Of a stretch of 32,943 nucleotides of DNA, positions 23,503-31,250 are shown piece after piece. Position numbers and translations under genes: made by a program. Below the pieces are notes generated by a model. The model was not told the origin of the DNA, searched no databases, and was given only the letters and a program-made list of their open reading frames with translations. Where the stretch lies: NCBI GenBank assembly GCA_003225495.1, contig QIAJ01000082.1:506-33448 (forward strand), given 5' to 3'. Every line of letters begins with the position of its first letter. The stretch's first letter is position 1. Origin of the DNA: Acidobacteriota bacterium (GTDB taxonomy: Bacteria; Acidobacteriota; Terriglobia; Terriglobales; Acidobacteriaceae).

Positions 23503-23889
23503 ATGGCACAAAATGCTGAAAAACTATATTCCGCTCCGAGCCCGCGACCCCCTGCGGAGGTCCTGCCGATGAGAAGCCCCAAAGGCACATCTGTCGGCCC
23601 GGAAGAGGGAATACCTAACCGACCCCAAGCTTCAATTAGAGAGCAACTGAACAACGCCAAGCGGCGGGCGAATGATGCCTTGATCTCGACGCAGCAATCA
23701 GTATCAATGGCGTATCGCACCGCACATGAACGCGTTGCTTGTGCCTCTCGTAACCTGACCGAGGGAGCCCGAAGCCGTGCAGACCGGATGAAAAGGGAGC
23801 ACCCATTGCAATTGTTAGGCATCGTAGCGGGCGCTGCTTTTGCTTTGGGAATCGCGGCGCGAATATGGAGGGCACGTCATCATGCATAG
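23503..23889 (+). CDS. DUF883/ElaB-like membrane-anchored protein
   Basis: The 128-aa product starts at an ATG with GGAG eight bases upstream. It has a Pro/Ser-rich N-terminal 45 residues, an amphipathic helical middle (REQLNNAKRRANDALISTQQ, then AYRTAHERV) and a C-terminal hydrophobic helix ending in Arg/His (PLQLLGIVAGAAFALGIAAR). This is the architecture of DUF883/ElaB/YqjD tail-anchored proteins, some of which bind ribosomes at the inner membrane. The next gene overlaps its stop, as in the common trio of DUF883, holin-III and DUF3618 genes. Confidence 0.75.
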   Translation: MAQNAEKLYSAPSPRPPAEVLPMRSPKGTSVGPEEGIPNRPQASIREQLNNAKRRANDALISTQQSVSMAYRTAHERVACASRNLTEGARSRADRMKREHPLQLLGIVAGAAFALGIAARIWRARHHA

Positions 23890-24301
23890 TGACGCTAACA
23901 ATGGGCGCAGCGTGGCCGAGATCATGGCGGAGATGAAGCGAGAACTCAAGGAGTTCGTGCTCACACGCTTTGAGATGTTCAAGACTGAGACTCGAGAGAA
24001 GATCAAGACCTTGAAAATTGCGGCTCCGCTGGCCGCGCTTGGAGCTTTGCTACTAGGGACGGCTTATCTGCTGTTCACTATGGCGCTCGTCGGCCTGGTA
24101 GCGGTCTTCGTCCGCAATAGCCCTTATCAATGGTTCCTTGCCTTTGCAATCGTGGCCGTTCTTTGGACTCTTCTCGGAGCCGTAGCGGTGTACTTCGCCA
24201 AGCGGGAGTTTGAGTTGAAGAGTCTCGCCTCGAAGAGAACAATCGAAATACTCAAAGGCGATAAACAGTGGATCCAAGCTGAGGCGAAAAATCAAATATG
24301 A
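23882..24301 (+). CDS. Putative holin superfamily III / YqjE-type membrane protein
   Basis: The 139-aa product starts at ATG 23882 (GGAGGG nine bases upstream), overlapping the previous gene by eight bases. An N-terminal charged helix (VAEIMAEMKRELKEFVLTRF) is followed by two TM helices (about 45-70 and 78-103) and a charged C-terminal helix. This is the YqjE/Phage_holin_3_6 layout. Despite the family name, such chromosomal copies are envelope proteins rather than lysis proteins. It overlaps the downstream gene by four bases (ATGA). Confidence 0.8.
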   Translation: MHSDANNGRSVAEIMAEMKRELKEFVLTRFEMFKTETREKIKTLKIAAPLAALGALLLGTAYLLFTMALVGLVAVFVRNSPYQWFLAFAIVAVLWTLLGAVAVYFAKREFELKSLASKRTIEILKGDKQWIQAEAKNQI

Positions 24302-24519
24302 ACACACTCCCAATTGAAAGCCTGGAGCTGCAAGCCCTCGAACAGCGCAATCGTCTCCACAAGACCACCGATGAACTGAAGACAAAAATTGCGGCCGCGC
24401 GCGAGAAACTAGACGTGTCAAGGAACGCCCGAGAACACTTGATTAAAGCTTCGATCGTCTTGTCTCTCGTCGGATTGCTATCAGGATATGGACTAGCTGG
24501 AATGTTTACGACCGACTAG
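24298..24519 (+). CDS. DUF3618-like small membrane protein
   Basis: The 73-aa product has a coiled-coil-like N-terminal region (LELQALEQRNRLHKTTDELK, then REKLDVSRNAREH) and one C-terminal hydrophobic helix (IVLSLVGLLSGYGLAGM). Small proteins of this shape, often DUF3618 or YqjK-like, usually follow a YqjE homologue, as here with a four-base overlap. The function is unknown. Confidence 0.7.
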   Translation: MNTLPIESLELQALEQRNRLHKTTDELKTKIAAAREKLDVSRNAREHLIKASIVLSLVGLLSGYGLAGMFTTD

Positions 24520-24560
24520 CAGTCTCTTAACAGACCGACGTCCTGCGAAGGAACGAACCG

Positions 24561-24995
24561 ATGCCCATATTAAATAGTCTCGCCAAAGTAATCGCAAAGC
24601 CTATTCCGCGGATGATTTCGCCTAACGCTCACGCTGTCATCGATTACCTAACGATCGGCTCCTTCCTGGTAAGCGCTGGGTTTTTTTGGGGGCGCAGCAA
24701 GAGGGCGGCGCTTGCTGCTCTGATCTGCGGAGGTACAGAACTAGCTGTGAGCCTTCTGACCAACTATCCCGGAGGGATAAAAAAAGTAATCAGCTTTCGG
24801 ACTCACGGCGAAATTGACTTGGGATTGGCAGCCATGGCCGCCACGATGCCTGAGTTCCTGGCGTTCAATGAAGATTCAGAGAAGAAGTTTTTCGTTGGCC
24901 AGGGTGCACTAATCACTGCAGTTAGCGAGCTAACGCAGTTTCCGGAACAGGCCCAGCGCGCAGAAAAGGGGATAAAGCGGGCGAAGGTAGCCTGA
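24561..24995 (+). CDS. Hypothetical membrane protein (144 aa)
   Basis: The ATG at 24561 is preceded by GAAGGA at slightly long spacing. The protein has hydrophobic segments at about 28-45 (VIDYLTIGSFLVSAGFFWG) and 50-67 (AALAALICGGTELAVSLL), a conserved-looking TNYPGGIKKVISFRTHGEID turn, and a third weak hydrophobic segment. SPW-type and similar bacterial membrane families share the D-Y-L-T-I-G/N-Y-P-G pattern, but I cannot name the family with confidence. It lies between the DUF3618-like gene and yihY on the same strand and is probably co-transcribed with both. Confidence 0.7.
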   Translation: MPILNSLAKVIAKPIPRMISPNAHAVIDYLTIGSFLVSAGFFWGRSKRAALAALICGGTELAVSLLTNYPGGIKKVISFRTHGEIDLGLAAMAATMPEFLAFNEDSEKKFFVGQGALITAVSELTQFPEQAQRAEKGIKRAKVA

Positions 24996-25000
24996 TCTGT

Positions 25001-25912
25001 ATGCCCTCACTCTGGAAATTCGGCGGCCTCACTCCGCTGCAACTGACGCAACTCGCTATTACGAAAATCGGCAAGGACGAACTCTCCACCCGGTCCGCAT
25101 CTTTATCGTATTACTTCATTCTCGCTTTGTTTCCGATGTTTCTTTTTTTGGTATCGCTGGTCGGTGTTTTCGCCGGGCCCGGTTCGCAACTGCGCGATAG
25201 TATCGTTTCGGGTTTGGGACGACTGGCACCCGGCTCCGCATCGTCGCTGGTGCAGAGTGTGATTAACCAAACTTTCAGGCACAGCAGCGGCATCAAGCTC
25301 GCTGCTGGAATCCTGGGGGCGCTGTGGGCTGCCTCCGGAGGTATGGACGCGGTGGTCGTTTCGCTCAACAAAATCTATGACGTCGCGGAAACCCGACCCT
25401 GGTGGAAACAGAAGCTCACCATCGTCGGCTTAACGGTGAGTCTGGCCGGCCTGATCATTGTCGCGTTGGTTTTGGTCCTCTACGGCGGAAAGATAGGGCA
25501 GGCAATTGCCGCTTACGTCGGATTGGGCGACGCCTTCAGGATGGCGTGGAAAGTCCTGCAATGGCCTGTATCGTTCGCTGCCATGTTCATTTCGTTCTCA
25601 ATCGTCTACTACTTTGCTCCCAACCTCGATGAAAGGAAATGGTACTGGGTGACTCCAGGAGCTGCAGTGGGCGTTGTGCTTTGGTTGATAGCTTCACTCG
25701 GTTTCCGTGTGTACCTGCACTTTTTTAATAGCTACAGTGCGACCTACGGTTCTCTCGGAGCAGTCATTATTCTCATGCTGTGGCTATACATTACTGGCTT
25801 TGCGATTTTGATTGGCGGCGAAGTGAACTGGGTAATTGAAAACGAAGATAAGAAGACAGCAGCTTTAGAGGTGCGAAAGCTGCAAATTCAGAAGAGAATG
25901 AGAGCAGCATAG
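25001..25912 (+). CDS. YihY/BrkB (UPF0761) family inner-membrane protein
   Basis: The 303-aa polytopic protein has about six TM helices. Family features are LSTRSASLSYYFILALFPMF near the N-terminus, WAASGGMDAVVVSLNKIYDV, RPWWKQKL before helix 3, YYFAPNLDERKWYWVTPGAA, and the C-terminal SYSATYGSLGAVIILMLWLY leading into GGEVNWVIE. YihY proteins were once mis-assigned as RNase BN; the present view is a membrane transporter-like protein of unknown substrate. The start lies five bases after the previous stop. Confidence 0.93.
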   Translation: MPSLWKFGGLTPLQLTQLAITKIGKDELSTRSASLSYYFILALFPMFLFLVSLVGVFAGPGSQLRDSIVSGLGRLAPGSASSLVQSVINQTFRHSSGIKLAAGILGALWAASGGMDAVVVSLNKIYDVAETRPWWKQKLTIVGLTVSLAGLIIVALVLVLYGGKIGQAIAAYVGLGDAFRMAWKVLQWPVSFAAMFISFSIVYYFAPNLDERKWYWVTPGAAVGVVLWLIASLGFRVYLHFFNSYSATYGSLGAVIILMLWLYITGFAILIGGEVNWVIENEDKKTAALEVRKLQIQKRMRAA

Positions 25913-26567
25913 TGTTGCGGGCGGTTGGATTAAAATCCGCTGCCTCAGACGTGTTTGCGAGTCTTTTCTTCCTCTAACCGATTCTTGTTCAAGTTGTTCG
26001 GACATCTTTGTACTGCATTATGGTTCGCCACCGCCAGATCCTGATGTCCGGATTCTGATCGCCAGACCTTGGCCGAGAACCACCACCCTGGTGGAGTTGG
26101 GCCACCAAAGGTTATCGGCATCGGCTATCCCCGGCTGAACCGTTGCTCCCTAAAGTAAGAAAAACAGTTGAAATTAAAGAACCTTTCGCTGGTCGCTCTT
26201 CATGGCAAGCGGCTTGCTAAATTTTCTCGTAAATCTCTACGGAAATAGGGGAGCGTTGTCTACCTAACTCTCAAAGCCTTGGCCCGGGATAAAAAGCACT
26301 CTGGTAGAAATCAACTTTTTTAAGAAGCGTATGACTCGCAACATTGTATGGGACAAACCACCAGTTTTTGCGTTTTCCTTGTTCGGAATGCTTCCTGGCA
26401 ATGTGAGTATTCCGCGGCAGCTGGAGTAAGTTTTTCGAATGATGCGGAACTACTGGTCGCAGCACGACAAGGGGTTTGCATGCCACGCTTGCATCAATCA
26501 GCCCAGAACGCGGCTTGAAACACTCATTTAAATCGAGCTCTCGCTGGAGAGGACAAAACCAACACCA
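25913..26567. other. Gene-poor stretch after the YihY gene
   Basis: No supported gene occurs in these 655 bases. A CCACCA-CCC-TGGTGG hairpin lies at 26080-26094 without a T-run. A long minus-strand frame crossing the right part is rejected as antisense shadow. An AT-richer patch near 26150-26250 could hold promoters, but none is clear. Confidence 0.5.
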
Positions 26568-26729
26568 ATGGCAAATGATAAAGAAGCCACAACTGCGGAT
26601 TGGCGCGAACTTGCGCGACGAATCCAAAAGGAAGAAGACCCGGATAAGGTCTTGAAGCTGGTGGAGCAATTGATTGTCAAGTTCGAAGAAGAAAGGCAAC
26701 GAAAAGGTCTTCGACCACTCGGAAGCTAG
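26568..26729 (+). CDS. Small conserved-type 53-aa protein
   Basis: The ATG at 26568 opens a 53-aa frame: MANDKEATTADWRELARRIQ, a K-E-E-D-P-D-K-V-L turn, then a helix LVEQLIVKFEEERQRKGL. It resembles very small acidobacterial proteins with the D-W-R-E-L-x-x-x-A-x-x-E-x-D-P-x-K-L pattern, which look like two amphipathic helices. No function is known. There is no good Shine-Dalgarno sequence (GGAGAGG is too far upstream), so the support is composition and family recall only. Confidence 0.5.
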   Translation: MANDKEATTADWRELARRIQKEEDPDKVLKLVEQLIVKFEEERQRKGLRPLGS

Positions 26730-27219
26730 CATAACGATAGAGCTAGATAAGGATAGAGGCAGGACAGGACAGGCCGCACGGAGATCACCGGCTGGAAATG
26801 AGATTCGGAACATATTGTGTAGCCGCCGTGACGGACGCTCGTTCCGTTGCGTCATCCGTCGCTCGCCCATTGGTTGGACTTCAGCGCCAACTCGACGCCT
26901 CGCTCGGTGGGATGTCGGGCAAAGCACTGGTGTGAAGACCGCATGTAGTGAATTAGATACTTCAACCAACAATCACCAGGTACCCATGCGCGACACCAAA
27001 CCTTTGCTCACCCGGTGTTCAAATGAGGGCCGTTGATCGGATCAACCAGGAGAAGTGGCACGGTCTTGCAAAGACCGCACCAGACGCGACCGCGAGGGGG
27101 GCAACACTTGAGCCAACACGGTTTGACAGTACCGCTGTCATTTCTTCCAGTTGCGGAACGGCTGTCGCTGATGGATGTTCGGGTGTAGAATTCCGGCTGC
27201 TCGTGCTAGTGAGGCCACT
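26730..27219. other. Gene-free stretch with two perfect inverted repeats
   Basis: No supported gene occurs in these 490 bases. CGGTCTT-GCA-AAGACCG (27061-27077) forms a 7-bp stem. TGACAG-N5-CTGTCA (27124-27140) has operator-like symmetry. Both lie upstream of the IPT-domain gene and may regulate it. Confidence 0.5.
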
Positions 27220-27659
27220 ATGCACTTGACCCTTGTCAACGCATGCAAGCGTTTTCCCCCGATTCGCATTACCCTCGTCGCAAGTCTGGTGGTGCTGATA
27301 TCTGGCTGGACCTGTACTGCGATTGTTAGTTTCAACAGTTGTCCTGGTGTGGCACCTCAGCCCCAAATTGCTTCACTGTCGCCCGACGCCATTCCAGGTA
27401 ACACGCAATCAGTTCTGCTGATCGTCAACGGAAGCGGGTTTGTTCCCCAATCTCAAATTTTGTGGAACGGAAGCGCCCTTCCGACACGGTTACGGATTCG
27501 GGTCACGTTCAGGCTACGATAACGCAGCAGACCTTTGATTCCCTTGGGGGCTCAGCCGGCGGCACGGTGCAGATCTCTGTAATGTCTCCCGGATCCGCGC
27601 ATATCGTCGGTTGTTCTGATGGCGGGACTTCTGCCGCACTGATTCTTGTGATCAATTAG
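27220..27659 (+). pseudogene. IPT/TIG-domain surface protein, single-base frameshift
   Basis: From ATG 27220 the frame gives a membrane-targeting N-terminus (ITLVASLVVLISGWTCTAIV) and the start of an IPT/TIG domain: IASLSPDAIPGNTQSVLLIV, then NGSGFVPQSQILWNGSALP. It then shifts. The domain continues in the next frame as TVTDSGHVQATITQQTFDSL, then GTVQISVMSPGSA, and stops at 27657-27659. One base is missing near 27485. IPT domains are Ig-like folds of exported acidobacterial proteins. The whole protein would be about 146 aa with one domain. The break is either recent or a sequencing error. Confidence 0.75.
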
Positions 27660-27887
27660 GAGCAAGGAGTGCCTGGACAACTTCAAAACAGTATGGACAG
27701 AACCGTCGAGTAGCGCTCGCCTCATACCGCCGTTGGGCTTGAAAGGAGGCGTCAATGACCGCCGCACATTCCAGCGTAAATTCCTCACAATGATCCGCAG
27801 AATCGGGTAGGATGAGTGCTTCGCGGACGGTGATCCGGACTAAAATCAGCACAGCCTCTGGCGAAGACAGGCTATTTTGGGGGACCA

Positions 27888-28304
27888 ATGGCATTCGGGC
27901 AACAGTTTGGCAGGGAGCAATCGTCCGCGGCGCTTCGAACGAATGACCGGTTGACGCTGGCATTGATTGGCATGGCGGTGATCTTCGCTTCTCTGGGTTT
28001 GGGCGAAGCGGTGTATCGATTCGCATTCCAGGATTTTGACGGCGCAACCGACCGCCTTCCTATTGAGATGCTGTTCGGCCTGGCGTTCGCATGGATGACC
28101 ACGAAACTGGCGAGAAGAATTTATCTGCATCGCATGGAGATTTCCGCCAGAGTGAACTTTATTCGAGACCGTAGTTACAAGATCCGCCGCGCCGCGGAAG
28201 CGATCAACCCGGTTCCGCATCCGAGCCATCACCAGGCCATACGAGTGATTCGCGAAGAGGTGGATCGTATTGACTTGGTGCTTACCGAGATTATTCCCCG
28301 GTAA
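27888..28304 (+). CDS. Hypothetical two-TM membrane protein (138 aa)
   Basis: The ATG at 27888 begins MAFGQQFGREQSSAALRTND, followed by two TM helices (about 24-42, LALIGMAVIFASLGLGEAVY, and 59-76, PIEMLFGLAFAWMTTKLARR). A basic, helical C-terminal region of about 60 residues carries many Arg and His and ends in REEVDRIDLVLTEIIPR. The topology suggests both termini on the same side of the membrane. I recognise no family. It lies alone between gene-poor stretches. Confidence 0.65.
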   Translation: MAFGQQFGREQSSAALRTNDRLTLALIGMAVIFASLGLGEAVYRFAFQDFDGATDRLPIEMLFGLAFAWMTTKLARRIYLHRMEISARVNFIRDRSYKIRRAAEAINPVPHPSHHQAIRVIREEVDRIDLVLTEIIPR

Positions 28305-28902
28305 GAACAAGTGATTAGACCTGCGGCTCGAAAATTCATATCTGCGGAACAGCGGGAAGTTCCGCCCCTTCAGACCAAAAAATCAGCTTCAGCGTGAACT
28401 GTGCCGAACGCGGGTCCCCAAGCCTGGGGTTCGCGGTTATCGATCTCACACCGTGGTAGGACAGTCCGCCATATCGCTGATCGACTCCTCTTCTAGCGAT
28501 CGCCCTAAAATCGTGAAAGATTTAGTGAAACGGTTCCCGGCTTTTCTGCACTATTCCAGCAAGTGGACGACATCGCCGGAAGGCGATCCTGCCACAGTTT
28601 TGGAACCTATCTTGGAAACCCCCGGATGGGATCCACCGTTAAGTGCCGGCGTCGAAGGGGAAGCGGCTCCGGCACTTTTTGGTTTACTTCTCTAGCGGGT
28701 GTCGATCCTTTCAGTTCTTTCCGCCCTCAGGAGTTTAGCGTTCCCAATGCGCCCGGCCCGGTCCATCCCGCCCACCGTTCGCACCCGCGGTAGTCACTCC
28801 TTTCTCAAGCATTCACCCCGACCCACACTCGTGGAAAACGGGCCGGAGTGCGCCCCGCCAGTGCTACACTGTCTGCCACCTTTCGGGACTAAGGGCAGAA
28901 TC
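28305..28902 (+). other. Gene-free stretch; possible structured RNA upstream of the sigma operon
   Basis: These 598 bases carry no gene I can support. A stable imperfect hairpin is present at 28409-28435 (CGCG...CCCCA-agcc-TGGGG...CGCG). The stretch contains a textbook intrinsic terminator at 28641-28680. An untranslated RNA or a long 5' leader controlled by attenuation is possible. An 80-codon frame at 28453-28695 reads through the terminator and is not believed. Confidence 0.4.
28641..28680 (+). terminator. Intrinsic terminator
   Basis: A 9-bp perfect stem AAGTGCCGG/CCGGCACTT (28641-28649 with 28669-28677) runs directly into a five-T stretch at 28676-28680. Transcription from the left would end here, 220 bases before the sigma factor start and more than 330 bases after the last gene. 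Confidence 0.75.
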
Positions 28903-29505
28903 TTGCAATTCCATCCGTTTGACGAGGCCTATCTCGAACGCTTGCGTGCTCGAGACCCGCGCACCGAGCAGCATTTCGTCTCCTACTTCAGTACGCTGAT
29001 TCAAATCAAGCTGCGCTCGAGACTGCCATCGCGTGAGGCGATCGAGGATGCGCGCCAGGAGACGTTTGTCCGATTTTTCGTGAATTTGCACAAAGGAATG
29101 ATTCATCAGCCCGACCGCCTCGGATCGTATGTCAATTCCATGTGCAATAACGTGTTGAAAGAACAATATCGCAACACGGCGCGAGACACGTCGTTCGATG
29201 ACGATGACGACGATTCAGAGAAGGAATTGCCCGCGCAAGGAGCCAGCGCTCTGGACTCTCTCCAATCGCAGGAGGCAGCCAAGAAAGTCCGCGAAATTCT
29301 GGATGGTCTCTCCGAGCGCGACCGCAGGCTGTTGCGCGAGGTATTTCTTGAAGAGCGTGATAAAGACGCGGTCTGCCGGGACTTTGGCGTGAACCGGGAA
29401 TATTTGCGGGTTTTGTTGCTGCGGGCAAAGGAACAGTTTAAGTCCCGCTATCTCAAGAATTTGGGGACCGAGCCTCCAAAGTTTGGGAAAGCCCAAGGAT
29501 TCTGA
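28903..29505 (+). CDS. ECF-type RNA polymerase sigma factor
   Basis: The product is 200 aa from TTG 28903 (AAGGGC upstream). The open frame extends 68 codons further upstream, but that part is Pro/Arg-rich and unlike sigma factors. Region 2 (about 24-94) includes DARQETFVRFFVNLHKG and LGSYVNSMCNNVLKEQYR. An Asp-rich linker (99-105) follows. Region 4 (about 128-183) includes LSERDRRLLREVFLEERDKD and a helix-turn-helix FGVNREYLRVLLLRAKEQF. It would direct transcription of a stress or surface regulon. The zf-HC2 gene that follows within 50 bases is its likely anti-sigma factor. Confidence 0.88.
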   Translation: MQFHPFDEAYLERLRARDPRTEQHFVSYFSTLIQIKLRSRLPSREAIEDARQETFVRFFVNLHKGMIHQPDRLGSYVNSMCNNVLKEQYRNTARDTSFDDDDDDSEKELPAQGASALDSLQSQEAAKKVREILDGLSERDRRLLREVFLEERDKDAVCRDFGVNREYLRVLLLRAKEQFKSRYLKNLGTEPPKFGKAQGF

Positions 29506-29550
29506 AACGGAGGTACGAAATGGTGCACTACTGTTATGAGGGGCGTGACC

Positions 29551-30231
29551 ATGGACCACGAAACGGTGGCTCAAACAAAAATGACAGAACGATATCTGCT
29601 TAACGAACTTGATCCCCAGGCGAGGGATGAGTTTGAGGAGCACTTTTTCGAGTGCGCAGAGTGCGCTTTGGACGTCCAGACTGCCTCACTGTTTATAGAG
29701 AACAGCAAGGTGGTATTGGCAGAGACGTCCGCTGATGCCGCTGCCGCTTCCACTATTCCAGTCCCTGCGCTGCCACGGGACCGGTTTGCCTGGTTGCGTC
29801 CGGCTCTGGTTGCGCCCATACTCGCGATGCTCCTGGCGGTGGTCGCTTATCAGAATCTGGTAACGTATCCGCGACTAAAGAGTGCCGCAAATAGTCCGCA
29901 AGTTCTACCATGGGCTTCGATCAATATTGGTACCTACGGATCAAGCGAGCCGGCGATTACCGCTGCTCCTGGAAAAGGCTTTCTGGTATTGGTTAGAATC
30001 CCGCCGGACGTCGGCTATGTACAGTATTCGGCGGACGTATACAATCCTTCGGGAAAGTTGGCGTGGTCGCTGACAATTCCCGCGGCCACAGGTCAGGATC
30101 AGTGGCCGATTGCGGTTCCGGGAGCCGATCGACAGCCTGGAACTTACTTGATCGCAGTTCGTGGGATCGCCGCTGACGGCACGAGCAAGGAAATGGGCCA
30201 GGGATCATTCGAGTTGAAAATTCAGAAATGA
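29551..30231 (+). CDS. Membrane-anchored zf-HC2 anti-sigma factor
   Basis: The product is 226 aa from ATG 29551 (GAGGGG eight bases upstream; an ATG at 29536 is possible). The N-terminal domain carries the zinc-binding H-x3-C-x2-C motif (His31, Cys35, Cys38 in EEHFFECAEC) of ZAS anti-sigma factors, preceded by YLLNELDPQARDEFE. One TM helix (about 86-105) leads to an extracytoplasmic beta-rich domain of about 110 residues (LVRIPPDVGYVQYSADVYNP, GTYLIAVRGI). It would hold the upstream ECF sigma factor at the membrane until a signal arrives. The stop overlaps the next start by four bases. Confidence 0.9.
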   Translation: MDHETVAQTKMTERYLLNELDPQARDEFEEHFFECAECALDVQTASLFIENSKVVLAETSADAAAASTIPVPALPRDRFAWLRPALVAPILAMLLAVVAYQNLVTYPRLKSAANSPQVLPWASINIGTYGSSEPAITAAPGKGFLVLVRIPPDVGYVQYSADVYNPSGKLAWSLTIPAATGQDQWPIAVPGADRQPGTYLIAVRGIAADGTSKEMGQGSFELKIQK

Positions 30232-31250
30232 GATCAAACGAGCGGAGCGACAATATGGCGACAATGCCTAAGGAACCATTGGCTGGGGTTGAAAAACCCT
30301 ATCATTTGTACCATGCGGAAGCCCACGTGCTGAGCGGCAATCTGAAGCATCCTGTCGATCAACCCATCGAACATCATGCGCGCGTTGTATTGAAGAACCG
30401 CAGGTCCGACCACATCATGGAGAAGGTGGAAGAGACCAGCCTGGAAGGTTTGATTTCTTTTAAGGCCGGCCACACGCGCGTTTCTGGTACCCAACTCAAG
30501 AACAAGAAAGACCTCTGGGGTAACGATCATTCCGGATGGGTAACTCTGTCGACCTCGGTCATTGAAGGGTTGAATGTTTTCGAAGTCGTTACCGCTGATC
30601 GCGTAGTGGCGCAGGTTTCTACCGAGCACGCCAGCCGGAAGGGAGACGACTCCGATCGCGTTCCGAAGGTGACCTTCCTGGGAACGCGCTTCGAAAATCT
30701 GCGAGTGGGCGGATTCCCGGTGCAGGTGGAACTCGATTTCGGGATCTGCGGCGAGCGGCCAAAGGACGACCGTTCTTATCTGCAACACCCCGACTTCCTG
30801 GACCGCGTGCGGCGTCAACTCGACGACATCGCGGGTGCCAAGGGTATCCCCGGAGAACTTGAGAAACAGTACGACGCCAAGGTCGCGTACATCGACGATC
30901 TGAAGAAGCGTGCCAATGGGCGCGCCAAAGGGGATCGAAACGGCTATCCTAAGCTGCAATGCTCACTGGTGAAAAGCATCGGGCCGATTCCGATTCCCGG
31001 AGTCAGGACGTTCGGAAACATCATTTTCATTCCGGACTTTGGGACCGTTGCTTTGGCCGAAATCGAAGTCGGCATTACGCCCGGCAACAAAGACCTTCCG
31101 GAGGAAATTCGGGCGAGTTCGCCGGCGGATCTGGGCGACAGCAACTACTTCACCCTGAACATGCTGAACATGCATCTGGGTTGCATCGCCGGCGGGACGC
31201 TCACGGGCGCAAGCGTCACTGCCAATGGTTCACACGGTCCTGGACACTAG
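30228..31250 (+). CDS. Unrecognised 340-aa protein of the sigma operon
   Basis: The ATG at 30228 overlaps the anti-sigma stop (ATGA); an ATG at 30255 (MATMPKEP) is the alternative. There is no signal peptide or TM helix. The N-terminal half is beta-rich with conserved-looking blocks (KPYHLYHAEAHVLSGNL; GWVTLSTSVIEGLNVFEVVT; VPKVTFLGTRFENLRVGGFP). A helical middle is seen around KQYDAKVAYIDDLKKRANG. The C-terminal part includes GNIIFIPDFGTVALAEIEVG and a hydrophobic FTLNMLNMHLGCIAGGTL. It faintly resembles choice-of-anchor-type beta proteins, but I cannot assign a family. It is likely co-expressed with the sigma factor and the TPR-CHAT protein. Confidence 0.75.
   Translation: MRSNERSDNMATMPKEPLAGVEKPYHLYHAEAHVLSGNLKHPVDQPIEHHARVVLKNRRSDHIMEKVEETSLEGLISFKAGHTRVSGTQLKNKKDLWGNDHSGWVTLSTSVIEGLNVFEVVTADRVVAQVSTEHASRKGDDSDRVPKVTFLGTRFENLRVGGFPVQVELDFGICGERPKDDRSYLQHPDFLDRVRRQLDDIAGAKGIPGELEKQYDAKVAYIDDLKKRANGRAKGDRNGYPKLQCSLVKSIGPIPIPGVRTFGNIIFIPDFGTVALAEIEVGITPGNKDLPEEIRASSPADLGDSNYFTLNMLNMHLGCIAGGTLTGASVTANGSHGPGH

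Noticed and set aside
23298..23822. 174-codon minus-strand frame
   Set aside because: Mostly antisense to the DUF883-like gene; Ser/Cys/Arg-rich shadow.
23882..24301. Prophage lysis holin
   Set aside because: The holin family name applies, but the neighbours are chromosomal envelope genes and no phage genes are present.
26271..26972. 233-codon minus-strand frame
   Set aside because: No recognisable domain, unusual Cys/Trp/Pro content, antisense to the small 53-aa gene, and no ribosome-binding site.
28453..28695. 80-codon plus-strand frame
   Set aside because: It runs through a strong intrinsic terminator and lacks family resemblance.
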